Below, piece by piece: positions 42,328-50,592 of a DNA stretch of 64,000 nt. The position numbers and the translations under genes were made by a program. The number at the start of each line of letters is the position of its first letter. The first letter of the stretch is position 1. Below the pieces are notes generated by a model. The model saw only the letters and a program-made list of their open reading frames with translations. It ran no database searches and was not told the DNA's origin. Location of the stretch: NCBI GenBank assembly GCA_948466335.1, contig CAOKAE010000002.1:156029-220028 (forward strand), written 5' to 3'. The stretch is from an uncultured Coriobacteriia bacterium (GTDB lineage Bacteria > Actinomycetota > Coriobacteriia > Coriobacteriales > QAMH01).

Positions 42328-44214
42328 CTAGTAATCCACTTCGTCGATGCAATCGCTGAACTGCGAGTTGTAGAGCTCGGCATAGAAACCGTCTTGCAGT
42401 AGAAGCTGCTCGTGGGTGCCCATCTCGACAATGTCGCCGTCCCTCAGCACCAGAATCACGTCCGCGTCGCGAATGGTCGAGAGCCGGTGTGCGATGACGA
42501 AACTCGTGCGCGTGCTCGCAAGCTCGGTCATGGCGCGCTGGACGAGGCGTTCGGTGCGCGTGTCGATGGAGCTCGTCGCCTCATCGAGAATGAGGATCTC
42601 GGGGTCGGCAAGCAACGCCCGTGCAATCGTGATAAGTTGGCGTTGACCGGCGGAGATATTGGACGCCTCCTCGTTGATAACGGTATCGTAGCCGTCGGGC
42701 AGCGTGTGGATGAAGTGGTCGACGTGCGCGGCGCGGGCCGCACGTTCGATGTCCTCGTCACTTGCATGGTCGACGCCATAGGCGATGTTGTCGCGAATGG
42801 TTCCGTTGAACAGCCACGTATCCTGCAACACCATGCCCATATGGGAGCGAAGCTCATCGCGTTTGATGGTGCGGATGTCACGTCCGTCGAGGTAGATCGC
42901 GCCCCCGTCGATTTCGTAGAAACGCATGAGCAAATTGACAAGTGTCGTCTTTCCCGCACCGGTGGGACCCACGATCGCGACCATCTGGCCTGGCAGCGCC
43001 TCGACCGAGAGGTCATGGATGACGGGCTTGGCGGGGTCGTAGCCAAAGCGCACGTGCTCGAACCGGATGTGACCGGTGCCCTTCGTCATATCGGGAAGCA
43101 ACGCGGTCTCGTCGCTCATCTCGGGCTGGTCGAGGATCTCGAAGACGCGCTCGGCACCGGCGATGGTGGCCTGGAAGGTGTTGATGATACCCGCCATCTG
43201 GCTGATGGGACGCGTGAAGTTGCGCATGTACTGCGTGAACGCCTGCACCTCGCCAACGGTGAGGGCACCGACCACCGCCTGCCAGCCGCCAAAGCACACG
43301 ATGGCGATGTAGGCGAGATTGCCCACGAATATCATGAGCGGGCGAATGAGGCCCGAGACGAACTGTGCGCGCCAGGCGTGGCCGAAGTACTCGTCGTTGA
43401 TGCGCTCGAAGTCCTCGATGGCGCCCTTCTCGTGCGCGAAGGCCTTGACCTCGGTATGACCGCCGTAGGTTTCCTCGATATGCGCGTCGAGCACACCGAG
43501 AGCGGTCTGCTGGGCGAGAAAGAAGCGTTGGGATCGCTTGGCGACGATGGCCGTGAGGATGATGGAGACGGGCAGCGTGCACAGCGCGATGATCGTGATG
43601 AGCGGGCTCATGAACATCATCATGACGAAAACGCCGACAATCGTGATGACCGAGGTGAGCGCCTGCGTCATGCCGTCTTGCAACGTCGTCGATATGAGGT
43701 CGATGTCGTTGACCACGCGCGAGAGTATGTCGCCTTTCGCATGGGAGTCGTAGTAGGACAGCGGGATGCGATTGAGCTTTTCCTCGGTCTGCTGGCGCAG
43801 CGAGTAGACGACGTTTTGCGCGACGCGCGCCATCACGAAGGCTTGCAGGTAGGTGAACACCGAATAGCACAGGTAGAGCACGAGCAGAACGAACAGAATC
43901 TCCCGCAACAGCTCGAAGTTCACGCCCGCGCCCACCTCGCCGTTGGCAATGGCGACACCGGCACGGAAGATCTCGGTCGTGGCCATGCCCAGCTGACGCG
44001 GGCACAGGATGTCGAAGAGCGTGGCGATGATGGCGCAGACGAGCACGAGCGCTATCTTGGGAAGCTCCGGTTTGACGAAGACGAGTAGGCGCCTCACCGT
44101 GCCCTTGGCGTTCTTCGCCTTCTTGACCGGCGCGCCGCCATGGGGGCCATGGGGCCCGTGAGGACCGCCACGCTTGCGGCCTGCTTGCATGGGATTGGGA
44201 TGTTGGGGCGACAT
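42328..44214 (-). CDS. ABC exporter half-transporter (canonical ATP site)
   Basis: This 628-residue half-transporter has six membrane helices (residues ~50-345) followed by an ATP-binding domain with Walker A GPTGAGKTT, signature NISAGQRQL (Ser in the usual SGGQ) and Walker B ILILDEATSSID, so the catalytic Glu is present. The N terminus has His/Gly/Pro repeats (GGPHGPHGPHGG), which may bind metal or be disordered. It is paired with the next gene upstream to form a heterodimer. Substrate unknown; drugs or lipids are typical. Confidence 0.92.
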   Translation of the reverse strand: MSPQHPNPMQAGRKRGGPHGPHGPHGGAPVKKAKNAKGTVRRLLVFVKPELPKIALVLVCAIIATLFDILCPRQLGMATTEIFRAGVAIANGEVGAGVNFELLREILFVLLVLYLCYSVFTYLQAFVMARVAQNVVYSLRQQTEEKLNRIPLSYYDSHAKGDILSRVVNDIDLISTTLQDGMTQALTSVITIVGVFVMMMFMSPLITIIALCTLPVSIILTAIVAKRSQRFFLAQQTALGVLDAHIEETYGGHTEVKAFAHEKGAIEDFERINDEYFGHAWRAQFVSGLIRPLMIFVGNLAYIAIVCFGGWQAVVGALTVGEVQAFTQYMRNFTRPISQMAGIINTFQATIAGAERVFEILDQPEMSDETALLPDMTKGTGHIRFEHVRFGYDPAKPVIHDLSVEALPGQMVAIVGPTGAGKTTLVNLLMRFYEIDGGAIYLDGRDIRTIKRDELRSHMGMVLQDTWLFNGTIRDNIAYGVDHASDEDIERAARAAHVDHFIHTLPDGYDTVINEEASNISAGQRQLITIARALLADPEILILDEATSSIDTRTERLVQRAMTELASTRTSFVIAHRLSTIRDADVILVLRDGDIVEMGTHEQLLLQDGFYAELYNSQFSDCIDEVDY

Positions 44215-44217
44215 GGG

Positions 44218-45960
44218 CTAGCTCGCCTCCTCATCGCTAATCTGGGAGGCGACGATCTCGTGATAGACCTCGCTTGCGCCAAGAAGCTCCTCGTGGGTAC
44301 CGATGGAGTCGATGCGGCCCTCATCGAGCACGATAACCATGTCGGCGTCCATGGCCACGGCCACACGCTGCGCCACGATGAGCACCGTCGCGCCCTGGGT
44401 CGCGCGCTTGAGGTTCGCGCGCACCTCGGCATCGGTCTTGAAGTCGAGCGCCGAGAAGGAATCGTCGAAGACGTAGAGGCCCGCCTTCTTCGCGAGCGCG
44501 CGGGCTATGGCGATGCGCTGCTTCTGGCCGCCGGACAGGCCGCCACCGGCCTGGGTGACCTGGGTCTCGAAGCCGTCGGGCTTCTCCATGATGAACTCGT
44601 AGGCAGCCGCCGCACGCGCCGCCTCGATGACTTCCTCGTCGCTCGCATCTACGTTGCCGTAGCGGATGTTGTCGGCAATCGTGCCCGTGAACAGCGTCGT
44701 GCGCTGCGGGGCGTAGGAGATGAGAGAGCGCAGCTCGTCTTGCGGGATGCGGGATATGTCCACGCCGTCAAGGAGCACGCGGCCGGATGTCGGGTCGTAG
44801 AAGCGTTCGATAAGATCGACGAGTACGCTCTTGCCCGAGCCCGTCGCGCCGATGAGCGCATAGGTCTTGCCCGGCTCGAGCGTGAAATCGATGTCGCAGA
44901 GTGTCGGCTCGTCGGCACCTTCGAAGGCAAAGCCCACATCCTCGAAACGCAGCTCGTGGGCCGCGCCCGCAACGGGAGCCTCGAGACGCTCGTCACTTGA
45001 CGGATCGTGGATGGTGGGCTCGCAGTGCAGCACGGCCGTGACGCGCTCGGCAGCGGCCTGGGCGCGCGGCCAGATCATGAAGATCATCGACAACATCATG
45101 ACCGACATGAGCAGGAGCATCGCATACTGGATGATGGCCATGAGGTCGCCCGCCTGGAAGCTTCCCAGGTCGACGAGCTCGCCGCCCATCCATGCTATCG
45201 CGATGACGACGAGGTCGAGCACGATGCTGATGAGCGGCATGAGCACCGACATGCGCCGGGCCACGGAGACGTTGGTGTCGGCGAGGATCTTGTTGGCGAG
45301 CGAGAAGCGACGCTCCTCGAAGTCTTCCTTGTTGTAGGCGCGGATGACGCGGATACCCGTCAACCCCTCGCGCGTGACGCGGTTGAGATCGTCGATGCGT
45401 GCCTGCAACGAGCGCAGCAACGGCACCGTGAACTTCATCACGATGGCGACGATGACGGCCATGACCGGGATGGCGGCAAAGACGATGAGCGAGAGCTGCA
45501 CGCTCTTCTGGAAGGCCATGAGCGCCGCGCCCACGAACATGATGGGTGACATCATCGCGACGGTCATGGACATGTGAATGAAGCGTTCGAGCTGCTGGAT
45601 GTCGTTGGTGGTGCGGGTGATGAGCGAGGAGGTGCCGAACTCGCCGACCTCGCGCAGGCTAAAGGCCGTGACGCGCCGATAGAGGGCGCTTCTCAGGTTA
45701 CGGCCGAACCCCATGGCCGCACGGGCCGCGCACAGGCCGGCCGCGACGTCGGCCACGACGCAGCCGAGCGCCCACAGCAGCATCACGCCGCCGGTCTGGA
45801 AGATGTAGACGACGTCCTTGTTCACGACGCCGGTGTCGATGATCTCGCTCATGAGGTTGGGGATCTCGAGGTCGCAGCCCACGCGGATGGCCGTGAGCAC
45901 GAACGCCCCTACGAAGAGGGGCGTGAAGCGCATGAAGTATGTCCTGAACAGCTTGAGCAC
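44218..45960 (-). CDS. ABC exporter half-transporter (degenerate ATP site)
   Basis: This 580-residue half-transporter has six membrane helices and an ATP-binding domain with Walker A GATGSGKSV and signature GLSGGQKQR. Walker B ends LYVFDDSFSALD, with Asp where the catalytic Glu belongs. One degenerate and one canonical site is the mark of heterodimeric exporters such as TM287/288 or BmrCD. It stops three bases before its partner starts. Confidence 0.92.
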   Translation of the reverse strand: MLKLFRTYFMRFTPLFVGAFVLTAIRVGCDLEIPNLMSEIIDTGVVNKDVVYIFQTGGVMLLWALGCVVADVAAGLCAARAAMGFGRNLRSALYRRVTAFSLREVGEFGTSSLITRTTNDIQQLERFIHMSMTVAMMSPIMFVGAALMAFQKSVQLSLIVFAAIPVMAVIVAIVMKFTVPLLRSLQARIDDLNRVTREGLTGIRVIRAYNKEDFEERRFSLANKILADTNVSVARRMSVLMPLISIVLDLVVIAIAWMGGELVDLGSFQAGDLMAIIQYAMLLLMSVMMLSMIFMIWPRAQAAAERVTAVLHCEPTIHDPSSDERLEAPVAGAAHELRFEDVGFAFEGADEPTLCDIDFTLEPGKTYALIGATGSGKSVLVDLIERFYDPTSGRVLLDGVDISRIPQDELRSLISYAPQRTTLFTGTIADNIRYGNVDASDEEVIEAARAAAAYEFIMEKPDGFETQVTQAGGGLSGGQKQRIAIARALAKKAGLYVFDDSFSALDFKTDAEVRANLKRATQGATVLIVAQRVAVAMDADMVIVLDEGRIDSIGTHEELLGASEVYHEIVASQISDEEAS

Positions 45961-45978
45961 GGCCGGTCCCGAAAGGTG

Positions 45979-46995
45979 CTAGCTCCTGTACCCGTTGGGA
46001 TTGGCCTGCTGCCAGCGCCACGAGTCGGCGCACATGTGGGCGATGTCGTATTGCGCCTTCCAGCCGAGCTCCCGTTGCGCCTTGCCGCAGTCGGCATAGC
46101 ATGCGTCGATGTCACCCGCGCGACGGGGCTTGATGGCGTAGGGAACCTTGACGCCCGTGGCCTCTTCGAAGGCGTGCACGAGCTCGAGCACGCTCGTGCC
46201 GTTGCCCGTGCCCAGGTTGTAGATGTACAGCCCGCCCTCGGGCTTGATGGCCTTGAGCGCGGCGACATGGCCGCTGGCAAGGTCCATGACGTGGATGTAG
46301 TCGCGTACGCCCGTGCCATCAGGCGTATCGTAGTCATCACCGAAGACGCCGAGCTCGGCGAGCTTGCCCACGGCTACTTGCGTGATGTAGGGCATGAGAT
46401 TGTTGGGGATGCCCGACGGATCCTCGCCCATGGTGCCCGACGGATGAGCCCCGATGGGGTTGAAGTAGCGCAGCAGCACGACGTTCATGTTCGGGATGGC
46501 ATACTGCACGTCGGCGAGGATGTCCTCGATCATGGACTTGGTGCGGCCATAGGGGTTCGTGAGCTCGCCCTTGGGCATGTCCTCGGTCAGAGGCAGGCTC
46601 GCAGGCGCACCGTAGACCGTGGCCGAACTCGAGAAGATGATGTTCTTGCAGCCAGCATCACGCATGGCCTCGAGCAGCTTGACCGTGCCTCCAATGTTGT
46701 TGTCGTAGTACTCGATGGGCTTTTCGACCGACTCGCCCACCGCCTTGAGGCCGGCGAAGTGGATGACGCAGTCGATGTCGTTTTGGGAGAAGACCTCATG
46801 CAACTTACCCGCATCGCGGATGTCGCCCTCGATGAAGGGCACGTCGACACCCGTGATGGCCTTGATGCGCTCGAAGACGACGGGCGAGGAATTGCACAGG
46901 TTGTCGTAGGCGATGGGCTCGTGGCCAGCCTCGATGAGCTCGATGATCGTATGGCTTCCGATGAAGCCCGCTCCACCCGTTACCAGAATCTTCAT
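45979..46995 (-). CDS. galE: UDP-glucose 4-epimerase
   Basis: This 338-residue short-chain dehydrogenase-type epimerase has NAD-binding MKILVTGGAGFIGSH, catalytic SSSATVYG and YxxxK in NPYGRTKSMIE, and GTGVRDYIHVMDLASGHVAAL. It supplies UDP-galactose for surface glycans. The start at 46995 has GGGAG upstream; the longer frame to 47043 adds an unlikely N terminus. Confidence 0.97.
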   Translation of the reverse strand: MKILVTGGAGFIGSHTIIELIEAGHEPIAYDNLCNSSPVVFERIKAITGVDVPFIEGDIRDAGKLHEVFSQNDIDCVIHFAGLKAVGESVEKPIEYYDNNIGGTVKLLEAMRDAGCKNIIFSSSATVYGAPASLPLTEDMPKGELTNPYGRTKSMIEDILADVQYAIPNMNVVLLRYFNPIGAHPSGTMGEDPSGIPNNLMPYITQVAVGKLAELGVFGDDYDTPDGTGVRDYIHVMDLASGHVAALKAIKPEGGLYIYNLGTGNGTSVLELVHAFEEATGVKVPYAIKPRRAGDIDACYADCGKAQRELGWKAQYDIAHMCADSWRWQQANPNGYRS

Positions 46996-47050
46996 GACAC
47001 TCCCTAGTACGCATGCGTTCGAGACGTGGACCCACGATAGCACAGCACGC

Positions 47051-48247
47051 TTATTTTCGCAGGCCCGCTGCGTAGAACAGCAGCATGAGCACCGAACAAG
47101 CGCCCATGACGATGGCCAGGCCGCCCACGTAGCTTGCCCAGGGCAAGGTCATGACGACGGTGCCGATTGCGCCGAACACCGTGTACATGAAGTTCACGAT
47201 GGCACTGGCCGAACCAACCTGCTCGGGCGGCTGGTCGAGCAGCACCACGAAGGCGTGGGGGCGGATGATGCCCTCCATGAGGGCATAGGGCGCAAAGCAC
47301 AGAAAGAGCGCGAGCGGACCCCAGGGACCAAAAAACCAGGTGAGGGCAGCACCGGCAAGACCGAGGACGATGCAGAGCAGCGTGAGGGGCTTTGGCCTCA
47401 TCACCTTGGACACGCGCAGGTACACGAAAGGAGCGAGCACGCTCACGCCGCAGGTGCCGGCGTACACAAGGTTGTAGACGAAGTAGCTAGCACCAAAGTC
47501 GTCGAGCAGGATATACGAGGCCACGGCGATATAGCCCATGTACGGCAGGCCCGCGAGCGCCACGATGAGCGCCATGGCGCTAAACGCGCGCCGCGAAAGC
47601 AGGGCGCGGCCGCGCGAAAGCGTGTCGCGCAGCGCCGGAAGCACGCCCGAGGCAAGACGCTGCTCGGGCAGCAGAGTCTCGGTGACGAGCAGGGCGAGGA
47701 GCAAGTCGACGGCGCCCATGACGGCGAGGGCCACGAAGATTTCGCGCCAACCGCCGATGCTCAGGAACAACGTGCCCAGAAACGGCGCAAGCACCGGTCC
47801 GATGATGACAAGCGACTGCAGCAACGACATCGCAAACTTGAGGTCCTTGTCGGTATAGGCGTCCTTGATGAGCGCCGTCACGTCCGTCTCGACCAAGCCA
47901 AAGCCAATGGCCTGCCCCACGCGAAACACCGTGAGCATGAGCACGGAAGTGGAAAGTGCGCAGCCCACCGAGGAGAGCGCGAAGATCGCGGCACTCGCCA
48001 CGAGCACCGGCTTGCGCCCAAACTTGTCGCAGAGCGGGCCCGAGACAAGAATCGCGAGCGCCGAGACGAACATGAACATGAACATCGTGAGGTTGAGAAA
48101 CGACGCCGTCGTGTCGAACTCGTGCAGCAGGCCGGGCAGCGCCGGCACGTACATGTCGATGGCGAGGATGAGCGTCGTGTTGATGACGAGTATGCACGCC
48201 AGAAAGGCGCGCGGGCCAAGACGTTTTTGTGGCGACGCGAGTTGCAT
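47051..48247 (-). CDS. MFS transporter, Bcr/CflA drug-resistance type
   Basis: This 398-residue protein has twelve membrane helices and family markers near the N terminus (IDMYVPALPGLLHEFDTTASFLNLTM, GPLCDKFGRKPVLVASAAIF). It is a probable proton-linked multidrug or sulfonamide exporter. It lies just left of the cassette boundary at 48327. Confidence 0.88.
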   Translation of the reverse strand: MQLASPQKRLGPRAFLACILVINTTLILAIDMYVPALPGLLHEFDTTASFLNLTMFMFMFVSALAILVSGPLCDKFGRKPVLVASAAIFALSSVGCALSTSVLMLTVFRVGQAIGFGLVETDVTALIKDAYTDKDLKFAMSLLQSLVIIGPVLAPFLGTLFLSIGGWREIFVALAVMGAVDLLLALLVTETLLPEQRLASGVLPALRDTLSRGRALLSRRAFSAMALIVALAGLPYMGYIAVASYILLDDFGASYFVYNLVYAGTCGVSVLAPFVYLRVSKVMRPKPLTLLCIVLGLAGAALTWFFGPWGPLALFLCFAPYALMEGIIRPHAFVVLLDQPPEQVGSASAIVNFMYTVFGAIGTVVMTLPWASYVGGLAIVMGACSVLMLLFYAAGLRK

Positions 48248-48326
48248 GAGGCACAGGATAGCCGAACGAGGCAGATTGGTCAGGCCAATCTGTCCCGTTT
48301 TCCGCTTGAGGTGACAGGGAAGTGAT

Positions 48327-48353
48327 TTCTACAACTCCACGCCGAGAGCGGCC
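48327..48353. repeat. Left 27-bp direct repeat bounding the molybdoenzyme cassette
   Basis: These 27 bases (starting TTCTACAACTCCACG) are identical to 54058-54084, which are the last eight codons and stop of tetR plus two bases. Flanking bases differ on both sides. The copy here is not part of any tetR reading frame. Confidence 0.9.
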
Positions 48354-48356
48354 TTG

Positions 48357-48839
48357 CTAGGAGGGACTAAAGCCGCTCACCTTGGATGCAAGCTTCTGCG
48401 CTACGGGGAGCAGTGCAAGAATTGCGACAAATCCTGCAAGAACGGCGGGGGCCCACAGAGTGCCTATGATGGCAATAACATCGACTACATTCATGTTCGC
48501 CAGCAATGCAATGAGCATGCAGAGCGTGAGAATAACCGTAATGTTGACAATCGCAAGCGTTAGACTGATGACAAGATGTCTGGCAAACCTGCTTGTCGCA
48601 TGAAGACGTTCGGCGATTCTTTGCCCCCATTCCATCGAAGGCAGGAAATCTCCTACGGCATACCCTACGGGAATACTCATTATGAGTGACTGTATGAACA
48701 CTCGAGCAATCTCATTGGCCTGCATGGCAGACACATCGTGAGTAAGAAATAGAAATACACTTCCCAAGACGATGCCAATGAAAATGTTCATGAACAGGCT
48801 TGTCATGCGCTGAAATCCGATAGGGCCCTTGTTCGACAT
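48357..48839 (-). CDS. Small four-helix membrane protein of unknown function
   Basis: This 160-residue protein has four hydrophobic stretches near residues 15-35, 48-65, 88-112 and 118-145, with short polar links. The first half (ARVFIQSLIMSIPVGYAVGDFLP) has weak DUF2798-like character; I do not recognise it with certainty. The start at 48839 has GGGAGG seven bases upstream. Its stop lies three bases inside the left repeat, and it is the last gene of the MFS/ferredoxin/molybdoenzyme unit. Codon use is less GC-rich than the neighbours outside the cassette. Confidence 0.7.
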   Translation of the reverse strand: MSNKGPIGFQRMTSLFMNIFIGIVLGSVFLFLTHDVSAMQANEIARVFIQSLIMSIPVGYAVGDFLPSMEWGQRIAERLHATSRFARHLVISLTLAIVNITVILTLCMLIALLANMNVVDVIAIIGTLWAPAVLAGFVAILALLPVAQKLASKVSGFSPS

Positions 48840-48927
48840 GCCAAAACCTCCCAAACAATCCAAAAGGGCACCTCCCGCGCAGGCTGGGGGACGCGGGAGG
48901 TGCATAGTGAGGGACTTACAACGTGAC

Positions 48928-50235
48928 TTACGAATTTTCCGAGACGGAAGCCGTCTCGAGCCGTGCCTGGTCCTCCTTCATGATCTTGTGGTCGCTCTTC
49001 ACGAAGAAGAGGATCAAGAGCACGCATACGGCCAGGGGAATACCGAGGAATACGAGAGCGGCAGTAAAGAAACCCCAGCTCGCGATGAGGGCACCAAAGA
49101 TGCCATTGCCGAAGAAGGTGAGATTGGTGACAAAGGCCATGATTCCCAGAACATAGTCCATTTTCTTCGGGTCGGTAACGAGCACAGGGATATACGTCCT
49201 TATCGCCACAGGCACAATACCTGCCAGCATGCCTATGCCGATACCAAACAGCCACATATTGATTGCACTGTCGCCATAGCTACCGTAGGAAAGCAGAATC
49301 ATGCCGCCAAAGATGATAAAACCGCCAATGGCAAAGACCTTGCGCAGGGAAGTCTTCTCGAAGAAGACGCCAGAGGAGACGCCAAAAAGAACGACCAGAA
49401 TCTGAGCGTAGAGCGCCGGACTGTTAGATTCGACAATGCCCACTCCAATACTTTGCAGGAAGGTGGGAAAGAAACCTTGGCACAGACCGTAAATCCAGCA
49501 ATAACCGAAGAAGGCAAACGCACAGATTATGCCGCCGCGAACATAGTTATGGTTGATAGCCGTTTTCTCCTCACGTGCAACAGCCTGAGCATTTAGGACG
49601 TTTTCGTCTACGGCATTAAGCCTAAACATGACAACATGGACCACTAGCGCAAAGAGGCAAATGCCGATGCCGATGTAGGTAATCGTGTCAATGGAACCTG
49701 TTGCGGAGAAGACAATTGGGGAAATCAGAACCGCGACCACGAGGCCCGCAACAGTCCATTGTGACCATACGCCCATGGCAAGGCCCATCTTCTGCAGCGG
49801 GAACAATCGTGGAATGATGTTAGGGCCACAGGCTGCAAGCATCCCCATGCCCGTACCCTCGATAACTCGAGCAGCAAGGAATCCCGTCGCGTCCGGCGTG
49901 AACAAGCTTGCAGCCGAGCCAATCACGGTGATGACCATCGCCAATGCGAGAGTGAATTTGACGCCTATGTTTCTCATAATCCATACAGCGGGAAAGCAAA
50001 CGATACAGCCCATGAAGAGTGCAAGTCCGGAAATGTTTCCGATCATGTCCATTCCCATGCCATGGGCCTCGCCCACGAACGCGAGAATGGGATTCCACTT
50101 CATGACGACGAACACGACGGCAAGGCCGGTGATCATCATCGATACAAGCGATATCCAACGCTGGCTTTGCGTGAGTTGATCTTCGGATACGCCCCAGGCG
50201 CGAAGGCCGGTTGGCCTTTCCATTTGGTTAGTCAT
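48928..50235 (-). CDS. MFS transporter of the molybdoenzyme cassette
   Basis: This 435-residue carrier has twelve membrane helices. MGRLAMTNQMER is trimmed to start at 50235, where GGGGAGG lies six bases upstream. It begins 18 bases after the ferredoxin-like gene. Dedicated MFS carriers beside cytoplasmic molybdoenzymes in Eggerthellaceae are thought to import the substrate or exchange it with the product; here that is inference from position. The AT-richer codons set it apart from the surrounding genome. Confidence 0.88.
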   Translation of the reverse strand: MTNQMERPTGLRAWGVSEDQLTQSQRWISLVSMMITGLAVVFVVMKWNPILAFVGEAHGMGMDMIGNISGLALFMGCIVCFPAVWIMRNIGVKFTLALAMVITVIGSAASLFTPDATGFLAARVIEGTGMGMLAACGPNIIPRLFPLQKMGLAMGVWSQWTVAGLVVAVLISPIVFSATGSIDTITYIGIGICLFALVVHVVMFRLNAVDENVLNAQAVAREEKTAINHNYVRGGIICAFAFFGYCWIYGLCQGFFPTFLQSIGVGIVESNSPALYAQILVVLFGVSSGVFFEKTSLRKVFAIGGFIIFGGMILLSYGSYGDSAINMWLFGIGIGMLAGIVPVAIRTYIPVLVTDPKKMDYVLGIMAFVTNLTFFGNGIFGALIASWGFFTAALVFLGIPLAVCVLLILFFVKSDHKIMKEDQARLETASVSENS

Positions 50236-50253
50236 TGCGAGCCTCCCCATTGG

Positions 50254-50577
50254 TTAGGAAAACAGAACGTACTTATCACTGACTATCTTGGATGCCATCT
50301 CGACTACCGAACCGAGCTGAATGCAGCCGGCCTGACAATGTTGCACGCACATGGGCAGCTTTCCCTTTGCGGTGCGACTGACACATCGGTCACAGCGATC
50401 GGTCGGGATGGGCACAAATTCGTACTGCCACCTTCGTTGCCCAATCTGATCAGGACCAATCTGGGAGAGCTTAATCCCGAATTGGTCGGGTTCGAGGTCA
50501 TGGTATTTCTGACACGCCACCTCGCAGGTATGGCAACCTGTGCAATACTCGTAATTGATGAGCAGGGCATCTCTCAT
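50254..50577 (-). CDS. 4Fe-4S electron-transfer subunit of the second molybdoenzyme
   Basis: This 107-residue protein is a close relative of the one at 2244-2606: LLINYEYCTGCHTCEVACQ at the N terminus, CDRCVSRTAKGKLPMCVQHC in the middle. Two clusters are expected. There is no export signal. It lies 15 bases after the catalytic subunit gene and is probably translated in proportion to it. Confidence 0.9.
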   Translation of the reverse strand: MRDALLINYEYCTGCHTCEVACQKYHDLEPDQFGIKLSQIGPDQIGQRRWQYEFVPIPTDRCDRCVSRTAKGKLPMCVQHCQAGCIQLGSVVEMASKIVSDKYVLFS

Positions 50578-50592
50578 GTCGCTAAACCTCCC

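Noticed and set aside
42412-44088. 558-codon plus-strand open frame opposite the ABC exporter
   Set aside because: Antisense of an ABC transporter with intact Walker motifs; composition is that of a shadow frame.
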